This document shows positions 1 to 10,358 of a stretch of 64,000 nucleotides of DNA, piece by piece. A model generated the notes under the pieces. It had not been told where the DNA came from. It was given only the letters and a program-made list of their open reading frames with translations, and made no database searches. The stretch is from MAG-121220-bin8 sp002700465 (GTDB lineage Bacteria; Bacteroidota; Bacteroidia; Flavobacteriales; Flavobacteriaceae), in assembly GCA_943789295.1 (NCBI GenBank), contig CALSTO010000002.1, forward strand, positions 1 to 64,000, in the 5' to 3' direction. The stretch's first letter is position 1; every line of letters begins with the position of its first letter. The translations under genes and the position numbers were made by a program.

Positions 1-1056
1 TCTAGAGATGTAATAAACGACATAGGTTACAATAAAAGTGAATATATGTTTGACGGAAATTCTTGTGGTGTGTTTTCTGCAATACATGAACAATCTTCTG
101 ACATTAATCAAGGCGTTGAAAGAAAAAATCCAGAAGATCAAGGTGCTGGAGATCAGGGAATGATGTTTGGATATGCTTGTAATGAGACAGAAGATTACAT
201 GCCTTTAGCCTTAGATTTATCTCACAAAATTTTAATTGAATTAGCAGAATTAAGAAGAGAAAATAATGAAATAACTTACCTTAGACCTGATTCAAAATCA
301 CAAGTAACTCTTCAATATTCTGAAGATAATAAGCCTGAAAAAATTGTTGCTATTGTTGTTTCTACTCAGCATGATGATTTTGATGATGAAGATAAAATGC
401 TTGCTAAAATTAAGTCAGATATAACTTCAATATTAATTCCAAGATTAATTAAAAATATCCTAGATTATAAAAACTTTTTTAATGATGAAATTGAGTATCA
501 CATAAATCCAACAGGAAAATTTGTTATTGGTGGGCCACATGGAGATACTGGTCTTAACAGGAAGAAAAATTATAGTAGATACTTATGGAGGAAAAGGTGC
601 TCATGGAGGAGGTGCTTTCTCAGGAAAAGATCCAAGTAAAGTTGATAGAAGTGCTGCTTATGCAGCAAGACATATTGCTAAAAACCTTGTTGCTGCAGGA
701 GTTGCTGAAGAATGCTTAGTTCAAGTAAGTTATGCTATTGGCGTTGCAAAGCCTATGGCTGTTTTTGTTAATACTTATGGAACATCAAAAGTTAATTATA
801 TGATAGTGAAATTTGCTAAAATGTAGAAGAAATATTTGATTTGCGTCCTTATTTTATTGAAAAAAGATTAAAATTAAGAAATCCTATTTATACAGAAACA
901 GCTGCTTATGGTCATATGGGTAGAAAATCAGAATGGGTCAACAAAACTTTTGTTTCCAAGTTCTGGTGAATCGTAAAGACTTTTGAGGTCGAACTTTTCA
1001 CTTGGGAAAAATTAGATTATGTTGAAAAAATTAAAGAATATTTTAAAAAATTATAA
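1..1056 (+). CDS. metK: S-adenosylmethionine synthetase, 5' partial and frameshifted
   Basis: MetK makes S-adenosylmethionine from methionine and ATP in the cytosol. The frame is open from base 1, so the N-terminus lies outside the window. The conserved blocks GAGDQGMMFGYA (about 140-180), FVIGGPHGDTGL (about 520-555) and YGGKGAHGGGAFSGKDP (about 583-635) identify the family. The frame shifts near 553, again near 800-830, and again around 930-980. The stop at 1054-1056 abuts the ahcY start, which fits a methyl-cycle operon. All motifs survive the shifts, so I read the breaks as base-calling or assembly errors rather than decay. Family identity is certain; the exact protein is not recoverable here. 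Confidence 0.9.
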
Positions 1057-2369
1057 ATGAGTAATGCAGATTACGTAAAATATAAAGTAAAAGATATTTC
1101 TCTTGCTGAGTGGGGAAGAAAGGAAATTAATCTTGCCGAGGCTGAGATGCCAGGACTTATGGCTTTAAGAGAAGAATTTGGAAAGCAAAAACCATTAAAA
1201 GGTGCTCGAATTGCAGGTTGTCTTCATATGACAATTCAAACTGCTGTTCTTATTGAAACATTAGTTGAATGGGAGCTGAAGTAACTTGGAGTTCATGTAA
1301 TATTTTTTCAACTCAGGATCATGCAGCAGCAGCAATTGCAGCAGCAGGATCCCAGTTTATGCATGGAAAGGAATGAATGAAGAAGAGTTTGATTGGTGTA
1401 TAGAACAAACAGTTTTCTTTGGAGAAGACAAAACGCCTCTAAATATGATTTTAGATGATGGTGGAGATCTTAACTAATTTAGTATTAGATAATTATCCTG
1501 AACTTGTAATGGAATTAAAGGACTTTCTGAAGAAACAACAACTGGTGTTCATAGATTATATGAAAGAGTGAAAAATGGAACCTTACCATTCCAGCATTAA
1601 TGTAAACGATTCAGTTACTAAATCTAAATTTGATAATAAATACGGATGTAAAGAAAGTGCGGTTGATGCTATTAGAAGAGCAACTGATGTTATGATGGCA
1701 GGTAAAAGAGTCGTTGTGGCTGGATATGGTGATGTAGGAAAAGGAACTGTTGCATCTTTTTCAGGCGCTGGAGCAATAGTTACTGTTTGTGAAATTGATC
1801 CCATTTGTGCTCTTGCAAGCTGCAATGGATGGATATGAGGTTAAAAAAATGAACTCTGTCATTTCTAATGCAGACATAATTGTTACTGCAACAGGTAATA
1901 AAGATATTCTTAAAAGAAGAACACTTTAGGCTAATGAAGGATAAAGCTATCGTTTGTAATATTGGTCATTTTGATAATGAAATTGATATGGCTTGGCTTA
2001 ATGAAAACTACGGACATACTAAAGATGAAATCAAACCACAAGTTGATCTTTATAATATTGAAGGATAAAGAAGTTATTGTACTTGCTGAAGGAAGGCTTG
2101 TTAATTTAGGTTGTGCTACAGGTCATCCTAGTTTTGTGATGAGTAATTCATTTACAAATCAAGTTTGCTCAGATTAGAACTTTGGTCTAAATAGCAGATA
2201 TCTATAGAAAATAAAGTTTATATGCTTCCAAAACATTTAGACGAGAAAGTTGCTAAATTACATTTAAAAGATTAGGAGTTGAACTTGAAGAATTGAACAA
2301 CTGATCAGGCTAGATTATATTGGAGTTAAAGAGAAGGACCTTATAAACCTGAATTATTATAGATATTAA
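1057..2369 (+). CDS. ahcY: Adenosylhomocysteinase, frameshifted
   Basis: AhcY hydrolyses S-adenosylhomocysteine to adenosine and homocysteine, regenerating the methyl cycle that MetK feeds; the two genes touch. The N-terminus MSNADYVKYKVKDISLAEWG is typical. The substrate segment GCLHMTIQTAVLIETL (about 1216-1265) and the NAD-binding GYGDVGKG (about 1725-1750) are intact, and VCNIGHFDNEIDM (about 1953-1990) follows. The C-terminal YKPEYYRY-like ending can be assembled just before the stop at 2367-2369. At least eight frame changes scatter through the gene, many in homopolymers. Its span of 1313 bases matches the usual 430-440 residues, arguing for small indel errors in an intact gene. Confidence 0.9.
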
Positions 2370-2398
2370 TTTGTATTTTAATATTAATTAAAGAAATT

Positions 2399-3574
2399 AT
2401 GATTTTAGAAATGAAAGTGCCATCGCCAGGAGAATCAATTTCAGAAGTTGAAATTGCAGAATGGCTTGTAAAAGATGGTGATTTTGTTGAAAAAGACCAG
2501 ACTATAGCTGAAGTAGATTCTGATAAAGCTACTTTAGATCTTCCTGCTGAAGAAAGTGGTGTAATTACTTTAAAAGCTGAAGAAGGAGATGCTGTTGCTG
2601 TAGGGCAAGTAGTTTGTTTAATTGATACTTCTGCTAAGGCTCCTAAAATAAAAAAAGTAAAACAAGAAGAAAAGCCAGTCAATGTCATTAAACCTGTTGA
2701 AGAACCCAAAGAAATTATTTCAGAGAATAGTTTTGCAAAGGAACCCCATCACCTGCTGCTTCTAAAATTTTAAGCGAGAAAAATATTCCAATCTCGTCTG
2801 TTTCTGGTAGTGGAAGAGGTGGGAGAATTACAAAAGACGATGCTCTTAAAGCACTTCCAAAAGTTGATTTAAAAGCTATCGTAAAAGACAGAAACATTGA
2901 ATCCAAGAAGCTTTCAATGCTTAGAAGAAAAGTAGCTCAAAGACTTGTGGCTGTAAAAAATCAGACAGCAATGCTTACTACTTTTAATGAGAGTCAATAT
3001 GACACCAATTTTTGAGCTTAGAAAAAAGTATAAAGAAGAGTTTAAAGAAAAGCATGGTGTTGGTTTAGGATTTATGAGTTTTTTTACTAAAGCTACTGTT
3101 CAAGCTCTTCAGGAATTCCCAGATGTCAATTCAATGATTGATGGAGATCAGCAAATTAAATATGATTTTTTTGATATTAGTATTGCCGTTTCTGGACCTA
3201 AAGGATTAATGGTTCCAGTTGTTCGAGATGCTCAAGAGTTAACTTTCTCTGGAATTGAAAAAGAAATAAAAAGATTAGCCATAAGAGCTAGAGACGGAGA
3301 GATTACAGTAGATGAAATGACTGGAGGTACCTTTACTATTACAAATGGTGGTGTTTTTGGTTCAATGCTATCTACTCCTATTATTAATCCTCCTCAATCA
3401 GCAATCCTTGGAATGCACAATATAGTTGAGCGTCCAATAGCTGTTAATGGTAAAGTTGAAATTCACCCAATTATGTATTTAGCACTTTCTTATGATCATC
3501 GAATTATTGACGGAAAAGAATCGGTTGGTTTTTTAGTTAAGATTAAAGAGGCTTTAGAGAATCCTATGAATTAA
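2399..3574 (+). CDS. odhB: 2-oxoglutarate dehydrogenase E2 (dihydrolipoyl succinyltransferase), frameshifted
   Basis: This is the lipoyl-bearing core of the 2-oxoglutarate dehydrogenase complex of the TCA cycle. In order: a lipoyl domain with the lipoylated Lys in DSDKATLDLPAE (codons about 40-50), a charged linker, a peripheral-subunit-binding domain (SGRGGRITKDDAL), and a catalytic acyltransferase domain ending with the active-site SYDHRIIDG. KATLDLPAE favours OdhB over PDH E2. Two frame changes are visible, near 2745 and near 2988, each needing one base. The total of about 391 residues is normal for the family. The start ATG at 2399 lies 29 bases after ahcY. Confidence 0.9.
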
Positions 3575-3614
3575 TGAATAATAATCAAAAAAGCACTTAG
3601 AACTTTAAAAATAT

Positions 3615-3622
3615 TATATTTG
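3615..3622 (+). promoter_or_regulatory. -7 promoter box TATATTTG before the exporter gene
   Basis: TATATTTG matches the Bacteroidota TAnnTTTG -7 element and sits 16 bases before the ATG at 3638. No convincing TTG was seen at the -33 position. Confidence 0.45.
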
Positions 3623-3637
3623 CAAAAATTTAAATAA

Positions 3638-5896
3638 ATGATTAAAAAAATAATTTTTGTTACTTTTTTTTTTATAGCTTAAGTTCTTTGGCAAATAATG
3701 ATTAAGACAAAAAGATCTGTTGCAAGATTTCTCTGACTCTGAACTTGTATTCTTTATCAAAAAGCTAAGATCAAAGGCTTCATTAATTGATGTTGAAAAA
3801 CAGCTTAGTTCAAGGTGCCAAGGCTCATGAGATTCAAAAACTTAAGAATTTATGGAATGCAAAAAACTTCCATCTGAAACTATTTAGATGACACCAAATT
3901 GAATCTCTTTGGAACTGTAAGGATTTGTTAAAGATTACTCTCAAGAAGTTGAAGATGAAGTAAAAGTTTTGGAAGTGATTTTTTTAAAATAAAAATATTA
4001 GTGAAGTCTCCACAACTTTTTGTAGCAACACCAAGTGATTATAGATTAGGTCCTGGAGATGATTTAATCATTAACTTATTTGGTGCTTCTGAAATTACTT
4101 ACTCTGTTCAGATTTCAAGAAATGGAACTGTTAAATTTGATAGAATAGCTCCTATTTATCTTTCAGGCTTAAGTATTAATCTGCCAAAAAAGACTTAAAA
4201 AAAGACTTGTCTAAACTTATACATGGATTAGTCTTCAGATGAATTAAATAAAGTAGATATTAGATCTAAGTCTTCAAAAAGCTAGAAGTGTTGTAGTAAA
4301 TATTACAGGTCAAGTTACAGCTCCTGGTACTTATACCATTTCAGGTTTTAGTTCTGTTTTAAATGCTTTGTATGCTGCTGGTGGTCCAAATGAAGTGGGT
4401 TCTTATAGAAATATTAAATTACTTAGAAACGGAAAGGTTTATAAAACAATTGATTTGTATGATTATTTTTCAAATGGAATTTATCCCAATATTTACTTAA
4501 GAGATCAAGATGTAATTTTAGTTGAACCTATTAAACTTGAAACAGAATTAGTTACTGGATTTAAGCAATTGGCACTTTTTGAAATTAAAGAAGATGAAGT
4601 TGTTTCTGATTTAATTAATCTTTCAGGCGGAGTTTCAGTCGAATCCTATAAAGAGCAAAGTATTTATGAAAGATTTGATGATTCTTTCATAGATCATTGT
4701 TGAGATTCATGAAAAAATTTTACAAAGCTAAACTTAATGACGGAGATAAAATTTCTTCTAAGAACTTAATAATTGAGAATATTTCTGGTTCAGTAAAATT
4801 GGTGGAGCAGTTTATCTTGCCGGTAATTTTCAGTTAGAAATCAATAAATCTGTTAATGATTTGATTAATTCTGCCAAGGGACTTAGTAACTGATTTACTA
4901 GGTATAATGCTATTTTATACAGAAGTCAATAAAGGTCTTGAAGACGAAATCTATTTCAATTAATTTAAGATAATAATGATTTGTCAACTCAACTTTTTGA
5001 AAATGACAGTCTTTATATTCCTTCGTCGAATGATATTTTGTTTGATCAATTTATTGAAATTAAAGGAGAGGTTAATTTTCCGAAAGAAATTGATTTTAGA
5101 TTTGGTTATACAATAACCGATTTAATTATTTTATCTGGTGGTTTAACGCCTTATGCTAATAGAAAAGATATAAGAATTTTTAGAAATATTTCTATGAAGG
5201 TAATGAAAATGTTACTGAAGAAATTATAGTAGAACTTGACGAAAATTTAATTCCAAATAAAAAAATTATTCTTCAACCAGATGATATTGTTACGGTAAAT
5301 ACTTTTCCATACAGAAAAGATAATAAATTCTACATCATTGAAGGAGAGTTAGCTCTTCCAGGTTTGTATTCAATTAAAAATCAAAACTACTCAGTTTATG
5401 ATGCCATAAATGATAATGTAGAGTTTTTAAAATCGTCCTCAGTTGACGGTATATCAATTGTAAGAGATTCTATTCGAATTCCAGTAAACGGGTCTAAACT
5501 GATTTCTCAAGGATCAAATTCTAAATTTAATTTTGAATTAGTTTCTGGTGATAAAATTATTATTCCTGCAATAAATAAAACAGCTACTTTTCTGGTGAAG
5601 TTCAGCAAGAGGGTATTTTAAATATTGACAACCGATTAGTGCTAAAGTAGCTATTGAATACTGTTGGAGGTTTTACAGATAAATCTGTTAAAAAAGAGAG
5701 TTTATGTTGAATATCAAAATGGACTTAAGAAAAGTGACTAGAAACTTTTTATTTTTAAATTCTATCCTAGAGTTTTTCCTGGTTCAAAAGTAGTAGTTCC
5801 TGAAAAAGATGAAAATAAAATAAAACAAGTGTAGGAGAAATAGTTGGATACACTACAAGTTTAGTTTCTATAATTGCACTTATTAAAAGCTTATAA
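3638..5896 (+). CDS. Wza-like polysaccharide export protein (SLBB domains), frameshifted
   Basis: This is a probable outer-membrane channel or periplasmic ring for capsule or exopolysaccharide export. The start MIKKIIFVTFFF is signal-peptide-like. A Poly_export segment around YRLGPGDDLIINLFG (about 4030-4080) is followed by several SLBB-type repeats carrying LSGGV/LSGGLTPYANRKDIRIFR (about 4615-4650 and 5130-5190) and FYIIEGELALPGLYSI (about 5330-5370). The span of 2259 bases equals about 750 residues, normal for Bacteroidota exporters. Many frame changes break it. The stop at 5894-5896 is two bases before the Wzz-like gene, so the two form an operon. Which polymer it exports cannot be told. 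Confidence 0.8.
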
Positions 5897-5898
5897 TT

Positions 5899-6971
5899 AT
5901 GAATGAAATTTCAAAACAACAAGTTAGCGAAGATGAAATTGATTTAATAGAGCTTTTAAAAAAGGTCTATTTAGAAAAGAAATTTATTTTAAAAACCTCA
6001 ATATTAGCTGCATTATTTGGAGTTGTTTATGCTTTATTTCAGCCAAATGAGTTTACTTCTCAACTACCTTTATCCCGCAATTAAGTTCAGGTGTTAAAGC
6101 AGGAGGATCATCCTTAAGCGGTCTTGCCTCACTTGCTGGAATTAATATTGGTAGCATGGAAAGTTCTTCTGAATTCCCTCCACTTTATATCCTCAAGTTG
6201 TGAAATGGTATCCCTTTAAACTTGATTTACTTTCTCAAATATTAATTTAATAAGAAATTCTATGTCAAAGATTATTTTTTAATAAAATCTCTTTAATATT
6301 TTTGGTACAATTAAAAAATATACAATTGGCTTCCATCTCTATTTAGGTTCTTTTAAAATGCACAAGATGTTCGGTCTAAATCTGAAATTTATTCAGTTAC
6401 CAGGAAGATCAAGACTTGTTTGAAATATTGAAGGTTCTTGTCTCTTTCTATAAACGATAAAGAAGGATTTATTACTATTTCTTTTACAGATACAATAAAA
6501 ATATTGCTGCTCAAATAACTCAAATTGCTCAAAATCTTCTTACAAGAAAAAATTATTGAATTTAAGAATCAGATCTTCAAAAGAGATGCTTGATTTTGCT
6601 TTGAAACAGTATTCTGAAAAAAAGAATCTTATGAAAAATTACAAGATGAAAGAGCAGTTTTTGTTGATAAGAATATAAATATATCTAGTTCATTGTTTCA
6701 AAATAAATTAAGTAGAATTGAAAGTGAAGTCAATATTTCTGCTCCTATAGTTCAACAATTAGCCTCTCAAGTTGAGCAAGCTAAACTTCAGGTTAATAAA
6801 GACACCCCTGTATTTACTACAATTAAACCTGTTACTATTCCTTTTGAAAGAAGTGCACCTAAAAGATCTCAAATAGTACTGATTTTTGGATTCTTAGGAT
6901 TAGTTTTGTCTTGTGGCTATGTTCTTGTAAAAGAGCCTGCGATGGAAATTATCAAATCCATAAAATCATAA
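5899..6971 (+). CDS. Wzz/GNVR-type chain-length determinant, frameshifted
   Basis: This is a likely inner-membrane polysaccharide co-polymerase that sets chain length and couples to the upstream exporter. The N-terminus EDEIDLIELLKKVYLEKKF leads into a membrane segment (ILAALFGVVYALF, residues about 33-48). A periplasmic coiled part follows, including QQLASQVEQAKLQVNKDTPVF near 6740-6810. The proline-rich PFERSAPKR and a second membrane helix (IVLIFGFLGLVLSCGYVLV) close the protein, the usual Wzz plan. The middle (about 6070-6690) is broken by several frame changes. No tyrosine-kinase domain follows, so this is the short form. Its 3' end overlaps the convergent gene by 6 bases. Confidence 0.75.
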
Positions 6972-7408
6972 TTTCAAAAAGAGTTTATTAGACTTATAGT
7001 CTAATATTGATTTAGATTTTTTTAATATATCTGCCCCAATTATACCATCAATTGGATCAATTTTTTTTTGACTTAAAGCATTGTTAATATGACTCATATC
7101 GAATGATTATTAATGATGCATTACTGTTCCCATTTACCAATCTGAATCATATTGCTTTTAGAAATCTTAGTATGTGTCATTTCACTATTAGCACTTGAGG
7201 CCTTTTCTTTACTCTCCTTTGAAATCACTTTAAATTTATCTTCTAAACTTGTGCAAATACAAGAGTTAGAAGCACCAGTATCTAAAATGAATCTTCCTTT
7301 AACTCCATTTACCTTAGCTTCAATTAAGTAGTGTTTAGTTTCTAAAAAAACGAGTTTTACTGAACAGTATCCATCATTTTTTAAAAACTTATTTAGTGTT
7401 ATTGACAT
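6966..7408 (-). CDS. Retropepsin-like aspartic protease, frameshifted
   Basis: This is a small single-domain aspartyl-protease-fold protein. The catalytic-type motif GRFILDTGASNSCI lies at residues about 38-52. After a frame change near 7121, the reading continues as FDMSHINNALSQKKIDPIDG and then IIGADILKKSKSILDY, which is the second conserved (IIGxDxL) block of retropepsins. Joined length is about 147 residues. There is no signal peptide, so it is probably cytosolic. It is transcribed divergently from tatD with only 35 bases between starts. Substrate unknown. Confidence 0.7.
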
Positions 7409-7443
7409 AGCTTAAAATTAACCTAAAATATTAACTTTGAAAC

Positions 7444-8212
7444 GTGAATATAATAGATACACATACGCATCTTTATTTAAAACAATTTAAAGAGGATATA
7501 GATCAGTTATTCAAAGATCTAAAGATATTGGAATAAATAAATTTATTTTTCCAGCCATTGATTCTTCTCATTTTGATGATATGCACAGATCTTAAAAATA
7601 AATATCCTGATAATATTTATTTGATGTCTGGCCTTCATCCAACAGATGTCAAAGAAAATTATAAAGATGAGTTAGATTTGTTGTTAATTCTTTAAAAACA
7701 CACGATTACGTAGCTATTGGTGAAATCGGAATTGATCTTTACTGGGACAAGACTTTTCTAAAACGAGCAGCAAGAGGCTTTTGAGTTTCAAATAAGATTA
7801 GCAATAAAACATGACCTTCCAATTGTAATTCATTGTAGAGATGCTTTTGATGAAATTTTTGAAATTTTAGATAAAGAAAACTGTCCAAAATTAAGAGGAG
7901 TGTTTCATTGTTTTACTGGAACTTTAGAACAGGCTAAAAGAGCAATCGATTTAGGATTTTGTCCTTGGAATAGGAGGAGTAGTTACTTTTAAAAATGGAG
8001 GAATAGATAAGTTTTTAAATCAAATTGATTTAAAGCATATAGTACTTGAAACGGATTCGCCTTATTTAGCTCCAGTTCCTTTTAGAGGAAAAAGAAATGA
8101 AAGTTCTTATATAATTCATGTGATTGAGAAATTATCTGAAATTTACGGTCTTTCAAAAGAAGAGATTGCTCATGTCACTACAAAAAATGCTGAAAAAGTA
8201 TTTGCACTTTAG
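7444..8212 (+). CDS. tatD: TatD-family metal-dependent hydrolase/DNase, frameshifted
   Basis: TatD-like TIM-barrel metallohydrolases act as 3'-5' exonucleases or other phosphoesterases. The start is a GTG giving MNIIDTHTHLYLKQF, with the metal-binding HxH. IGEIGIDLYWD (about 7715-7745), LPIVIHCRDAFDE (about 7815-7855), GVFHCFTG (about 7900-7920) and ETDSPYLAPVPFRGKRNE (about 8048-8100) are the classic TatD blocks. Several one-base frame changes occur (about 7505, 7590, 7680, 7760 and 7965). The length of about 256 residues is normal. This is the last badly broken gene before a clean stretch. Confidence 0.85.
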
Positions 8213-8242
8213 CTTAAAATATTACTTTTGAGGGCTTTTAAA

Positions 8243-8330
8243 AGAGAGGTGGCCGAGTGGTTTAAGGCGCACGCCTGGAAAGTGTGTATACGCCAAAAGC
8301 GTATCGGGGGTTCGAATCCCTTCCTCTCTG
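8243..8330 (+). tRNA. tRNA-Ser (anticodon GGA)
   Basis: Class II tRNA of 88 bases. The acceptor AGAGAGG pairs with CCTCTCT, followed by discriminator G. The D-arm is GCC...GGC. The anticodon stem CACGC/GTGTG holds the loop CTGGAAA, giving anticodon GGA. The long variable arm has ACGC/GCGT, and the T-loop is TTCGAAT. CCA is not encoded. It reads UCC/UCU serine codons. Confidence 0.95.
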
Positions 8331-8483
8331 CAAAATATATGTAAGTAACATTCTTATTAGTATGTATTTAGGTTGTCTTTGATTATTGACACTTTGTCTA
8401 AAACATTATTATTATTACAACTTTTTATATATATTTAACAACTTTAAAAAATCAAAATATAACAAAAGTTAAAATATTAAGTA

Positions 8484-9278
8484 ATGAAAAAATTATTATC
8501 ACTATTAGTACTTGCCGGAGTTTTTTTCTTCAATACAGGTCAATTACATGCACAAGATGAAGCTGCTGATGAAGTTATGCAAGAAGAAGTTGTTCAAGAA
8601 GAGGCTGTTATGGCTGAAGAGCCAACAGTAGAAGAAGCCCCTGCTCCTAGAGGATTTACTCAAGAATTAAAAAATCGTTTTATTGAGGGTGGTCCTGGAT
8701 TTATGGGAATCGTACTTGCTTGTCTTATTTTTGGATTAGCTATTGCTATTGAAAGAATTATTTATTTAAATCTTGCTACTACAAACACACAAAAATTAAC
8801 TCAAGAGGTAGAAGATGCTTTAAAATCAGGTGGAACTGAAGCTGCAAAAGAAGTATGTAGAAACACTTCTGGACCTGTAGCCTCAATTTTTTATCAAGGT
8901 TTAGACAGAGCTGGAGAAGGAGTTGAAAGTGCTGAAAAAGCGGTTGTTGCTTATGGTGGTGTTCAAATGGGACAGTTAGAAAAAAATGTGTCTTGGATTT
9001 CTTTATTTATTGCTTTAGCTCCAATGCTTGGTTTCATGGGAACTGTAATTGGAATGATTCAAGCTTTTGATAAGATTCAAGCTGCTGGAGACATGCAACC
9101 ATCACTTGTTGCAGGTGGTATTAAAGTTGCACTACTTACAACAGTTTTTGGACTAGTTGTTGCTATTATCCTTCAAATTTTTTACAATTATATAATTTCT
9201 AAAATCGACAGTATAGTTAATGACATGGAAGACGCGTCTATAACTCTTATTGATATTTTAGTAGCACATAAAAAATAA
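8484..9278 (+). CDS. exbB: MotA/TolQ/ExbB proton channel family protein
   Basis: This is an inner-membrane stator subunit that uses the proton gradient to energise TonB or Tol-type transport. A signal-like N-terminus (residues 1-23, cut after LHA) is followed by a very acidic Glu/Val/Ala stretch (about 24-55). Membrane helices then lie near 73-92, 168-190 and 210-235. The conserved ExbB core is WISLFIALAPMLGFMGTVIGMIQAF (residues about 171-195). At 264 residues it matches Bacteroidota ExbB proteins with an N-terminal extension. It is first of a four-gene operon with a 4-TM protein and two ExbD proteins, separated by 1-6 bases. Confidence 0.9.
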   Translation: MKKLLSLLVLAGVFFFNTGQLHAQDEAADEVMQEEVVQEEAVMAEEPTVEEAPAPRGFTQELKNRFIEGGPGFMGIVLACLIFGLAIAIERIIYLNLATTNTQKLTQEVEDALKSGGTEAAKEVCRNTSGPVASIFYQGLDRAGEGVESAEKAVVAYGGVQMGQLEKNVSWISLFIALAPMLGFMGTVIGMIQAFDKIQAAGDMQPSLVAGGIKVALLTTVFGLVVAIILQIFYNYIISKIDSIVNDMEDASITLIDILVAHKK

Positions 9279-9283
9279 TTAAT

Positions 9284-9733
9284 ATGAACTATCAAAAACT
9301 AACTAACTACTTAGTAGTAGTTCTTGGACTATTAGGATTTGGATTCCTGTTAGCTATTCTTTTTCAAGGTGATGATACTATTGAAATGAACGCTTTGCAA
9401 GGTGATTTCGGAAGTGTTTCTTATATTATATACTTAGCTCAAGCTGTTTTAGCAATTACTGTTCTTCTTTCACTTGGTTTTTCTTTGAAAAATTTAGCTT
9501 CAGATAAACAAAAAATGATAGGGTCATTAAAAGCAATTGGAGCGTTTCTAGTTGTTTTAGTATTAGCTTATCTTTTTTCCTCTGGTGAAGAAACTCCATT
9601 ACAAGATGGAGAGTTTCTTTCTGCTTCTGGTGCAAGATGGGTAGAGACAGGTATTCGCATGTTTTACTTTTTAACAGTTATTGCAGTTGGTGCTATGGGT
9701 TTTGGTTCTGTAAGAAAATTAATAAAAAAATAA
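9284..9733 (+). CDS. Conserved four-helix membrane protein in the ExbB/ExbD operon
   Basis: 149 residues with four predicted membrane helices (about 8-28, 45-66, 80-98 and 124-143) and a basic C-terminus RKLIKK. I do not recognise a named domain. Its position, five bases after exbB and one base before exbD, means it is co-translated with the stator subunits. That suggests an accessory or assembly subunit of this proton-channel complex, which is inference from context only. Confidence 0.75.
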   Translation: MNYQKLTNYLVVVLGLLGFGFLLAILFQGDDTIEMNALQGDFGSVSYIIYLAQAVLAITVLLSLGFSLKNLASDKQKMIGSLKAIGAFLVVLVLAYLFSSGEETPLQDGEFLSASGARWVETGIRMFYFLTVIAVGAMGFGSVRKLIKK

Positions 9734-9734
9734 A

Positions 9735-10352
9735 ATGGCAAGAAAATCACCCGAAGTTAATGCTGGATCGATGGCTGATATTGCTTTCTTGCTACTAATC
9801 TTTTTTTTAGTAACAACTACAATTGAAACTGATTCAGGTATTAACAGAAAACTTCCTCCAATGGATGAGATCATTGATCCGCCAGTAATTAAAGAGAGAA
9901 ACATATTTACCGTTGTTGTTAATAAAAATAACATGATTCTTGTTGAGGAAAAATTAATGGATTTATCTGATGTTAGAAGTTCAGCTGTTAAGTTTTTAGA
10001 TAATGGTGGTGGTGTTGGAGAAGAGGAATGTACATACTGTGAAGGTGAAAAGGACAGATCATCCTCTGACAATCCTGAAAAAGCTATTATTTCTTTAAAA
10101 AACGATAGAGAGACTGATTACAAAGTTTACATTTCAGTTCAAAATGAACTTGTTGCCGCTTATAACGAGTTAAGAGATCGTGAGTTTACAAAGAAATTTC
10201 CTAATGATAGAATGACTTTTGTAGAAGCTAATAAGATGTATTCTGACCCTAGAACAAGTGTCAAGGTTAAAACAAGTCTTAAGCCAAAACTAGATGAAAT
10301 TAAAAAAATGTTCCCTCAAAAATTATCTGAGGCAGAACCTAATAAAAAATAA
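9735..10352 (+). CDS. exbD: ExbD/TolR biopolymer transport protein, with CxxC insertion
   Basis: This is the partner of ExbB, with one membrane helix and a periplasmic domain. The N-terminal ADIAFLLLIFFLVTTTIETD (residues about 13-33) holds the conserved proton-pathway Asp. At 205 residues it is longer than E. coli ExbD (about 141). The extra part includes EEECTYCEGEKDRSSSDNP around residues 95-113, with a CxxC pair, followed by a helix-rich tail. It is the third gene of the operon. The sequence is clean and uninterrupted. Confidence 0.9.
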   Translation: MARKSPEVNAGSMADIAFLLLIFFLVTTTIETDSGINRKLPPMDEIIDPPVIKERNIFTVVVNKNNMILVEEKLMDLSDVRSSAVKFLDNGGGVGEEECTYCEGEKDRSSSDNPEKAIISLKNDRETDYKVYISVQNELVAAYNELRDREFTKKFPNDRMTFVEANKMYSDPRTSVKVKTSLKPKLDEIKKMFPQKLSEAEPNKK

Positions 10353-10358
10353 ATAATT

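Noticed and set aside
1583..1825. Minus-strand frame opposite ahcY
   Set aside because: The plus strand encodes the NAD-binding core of AhcY; the reverse frame has no family features.
1..8212. A degraded pseudogene island
   Set aside because: All genes keep their catalytic motifs and full spans, and they include essential functions; indels concentrate in homopolymers.
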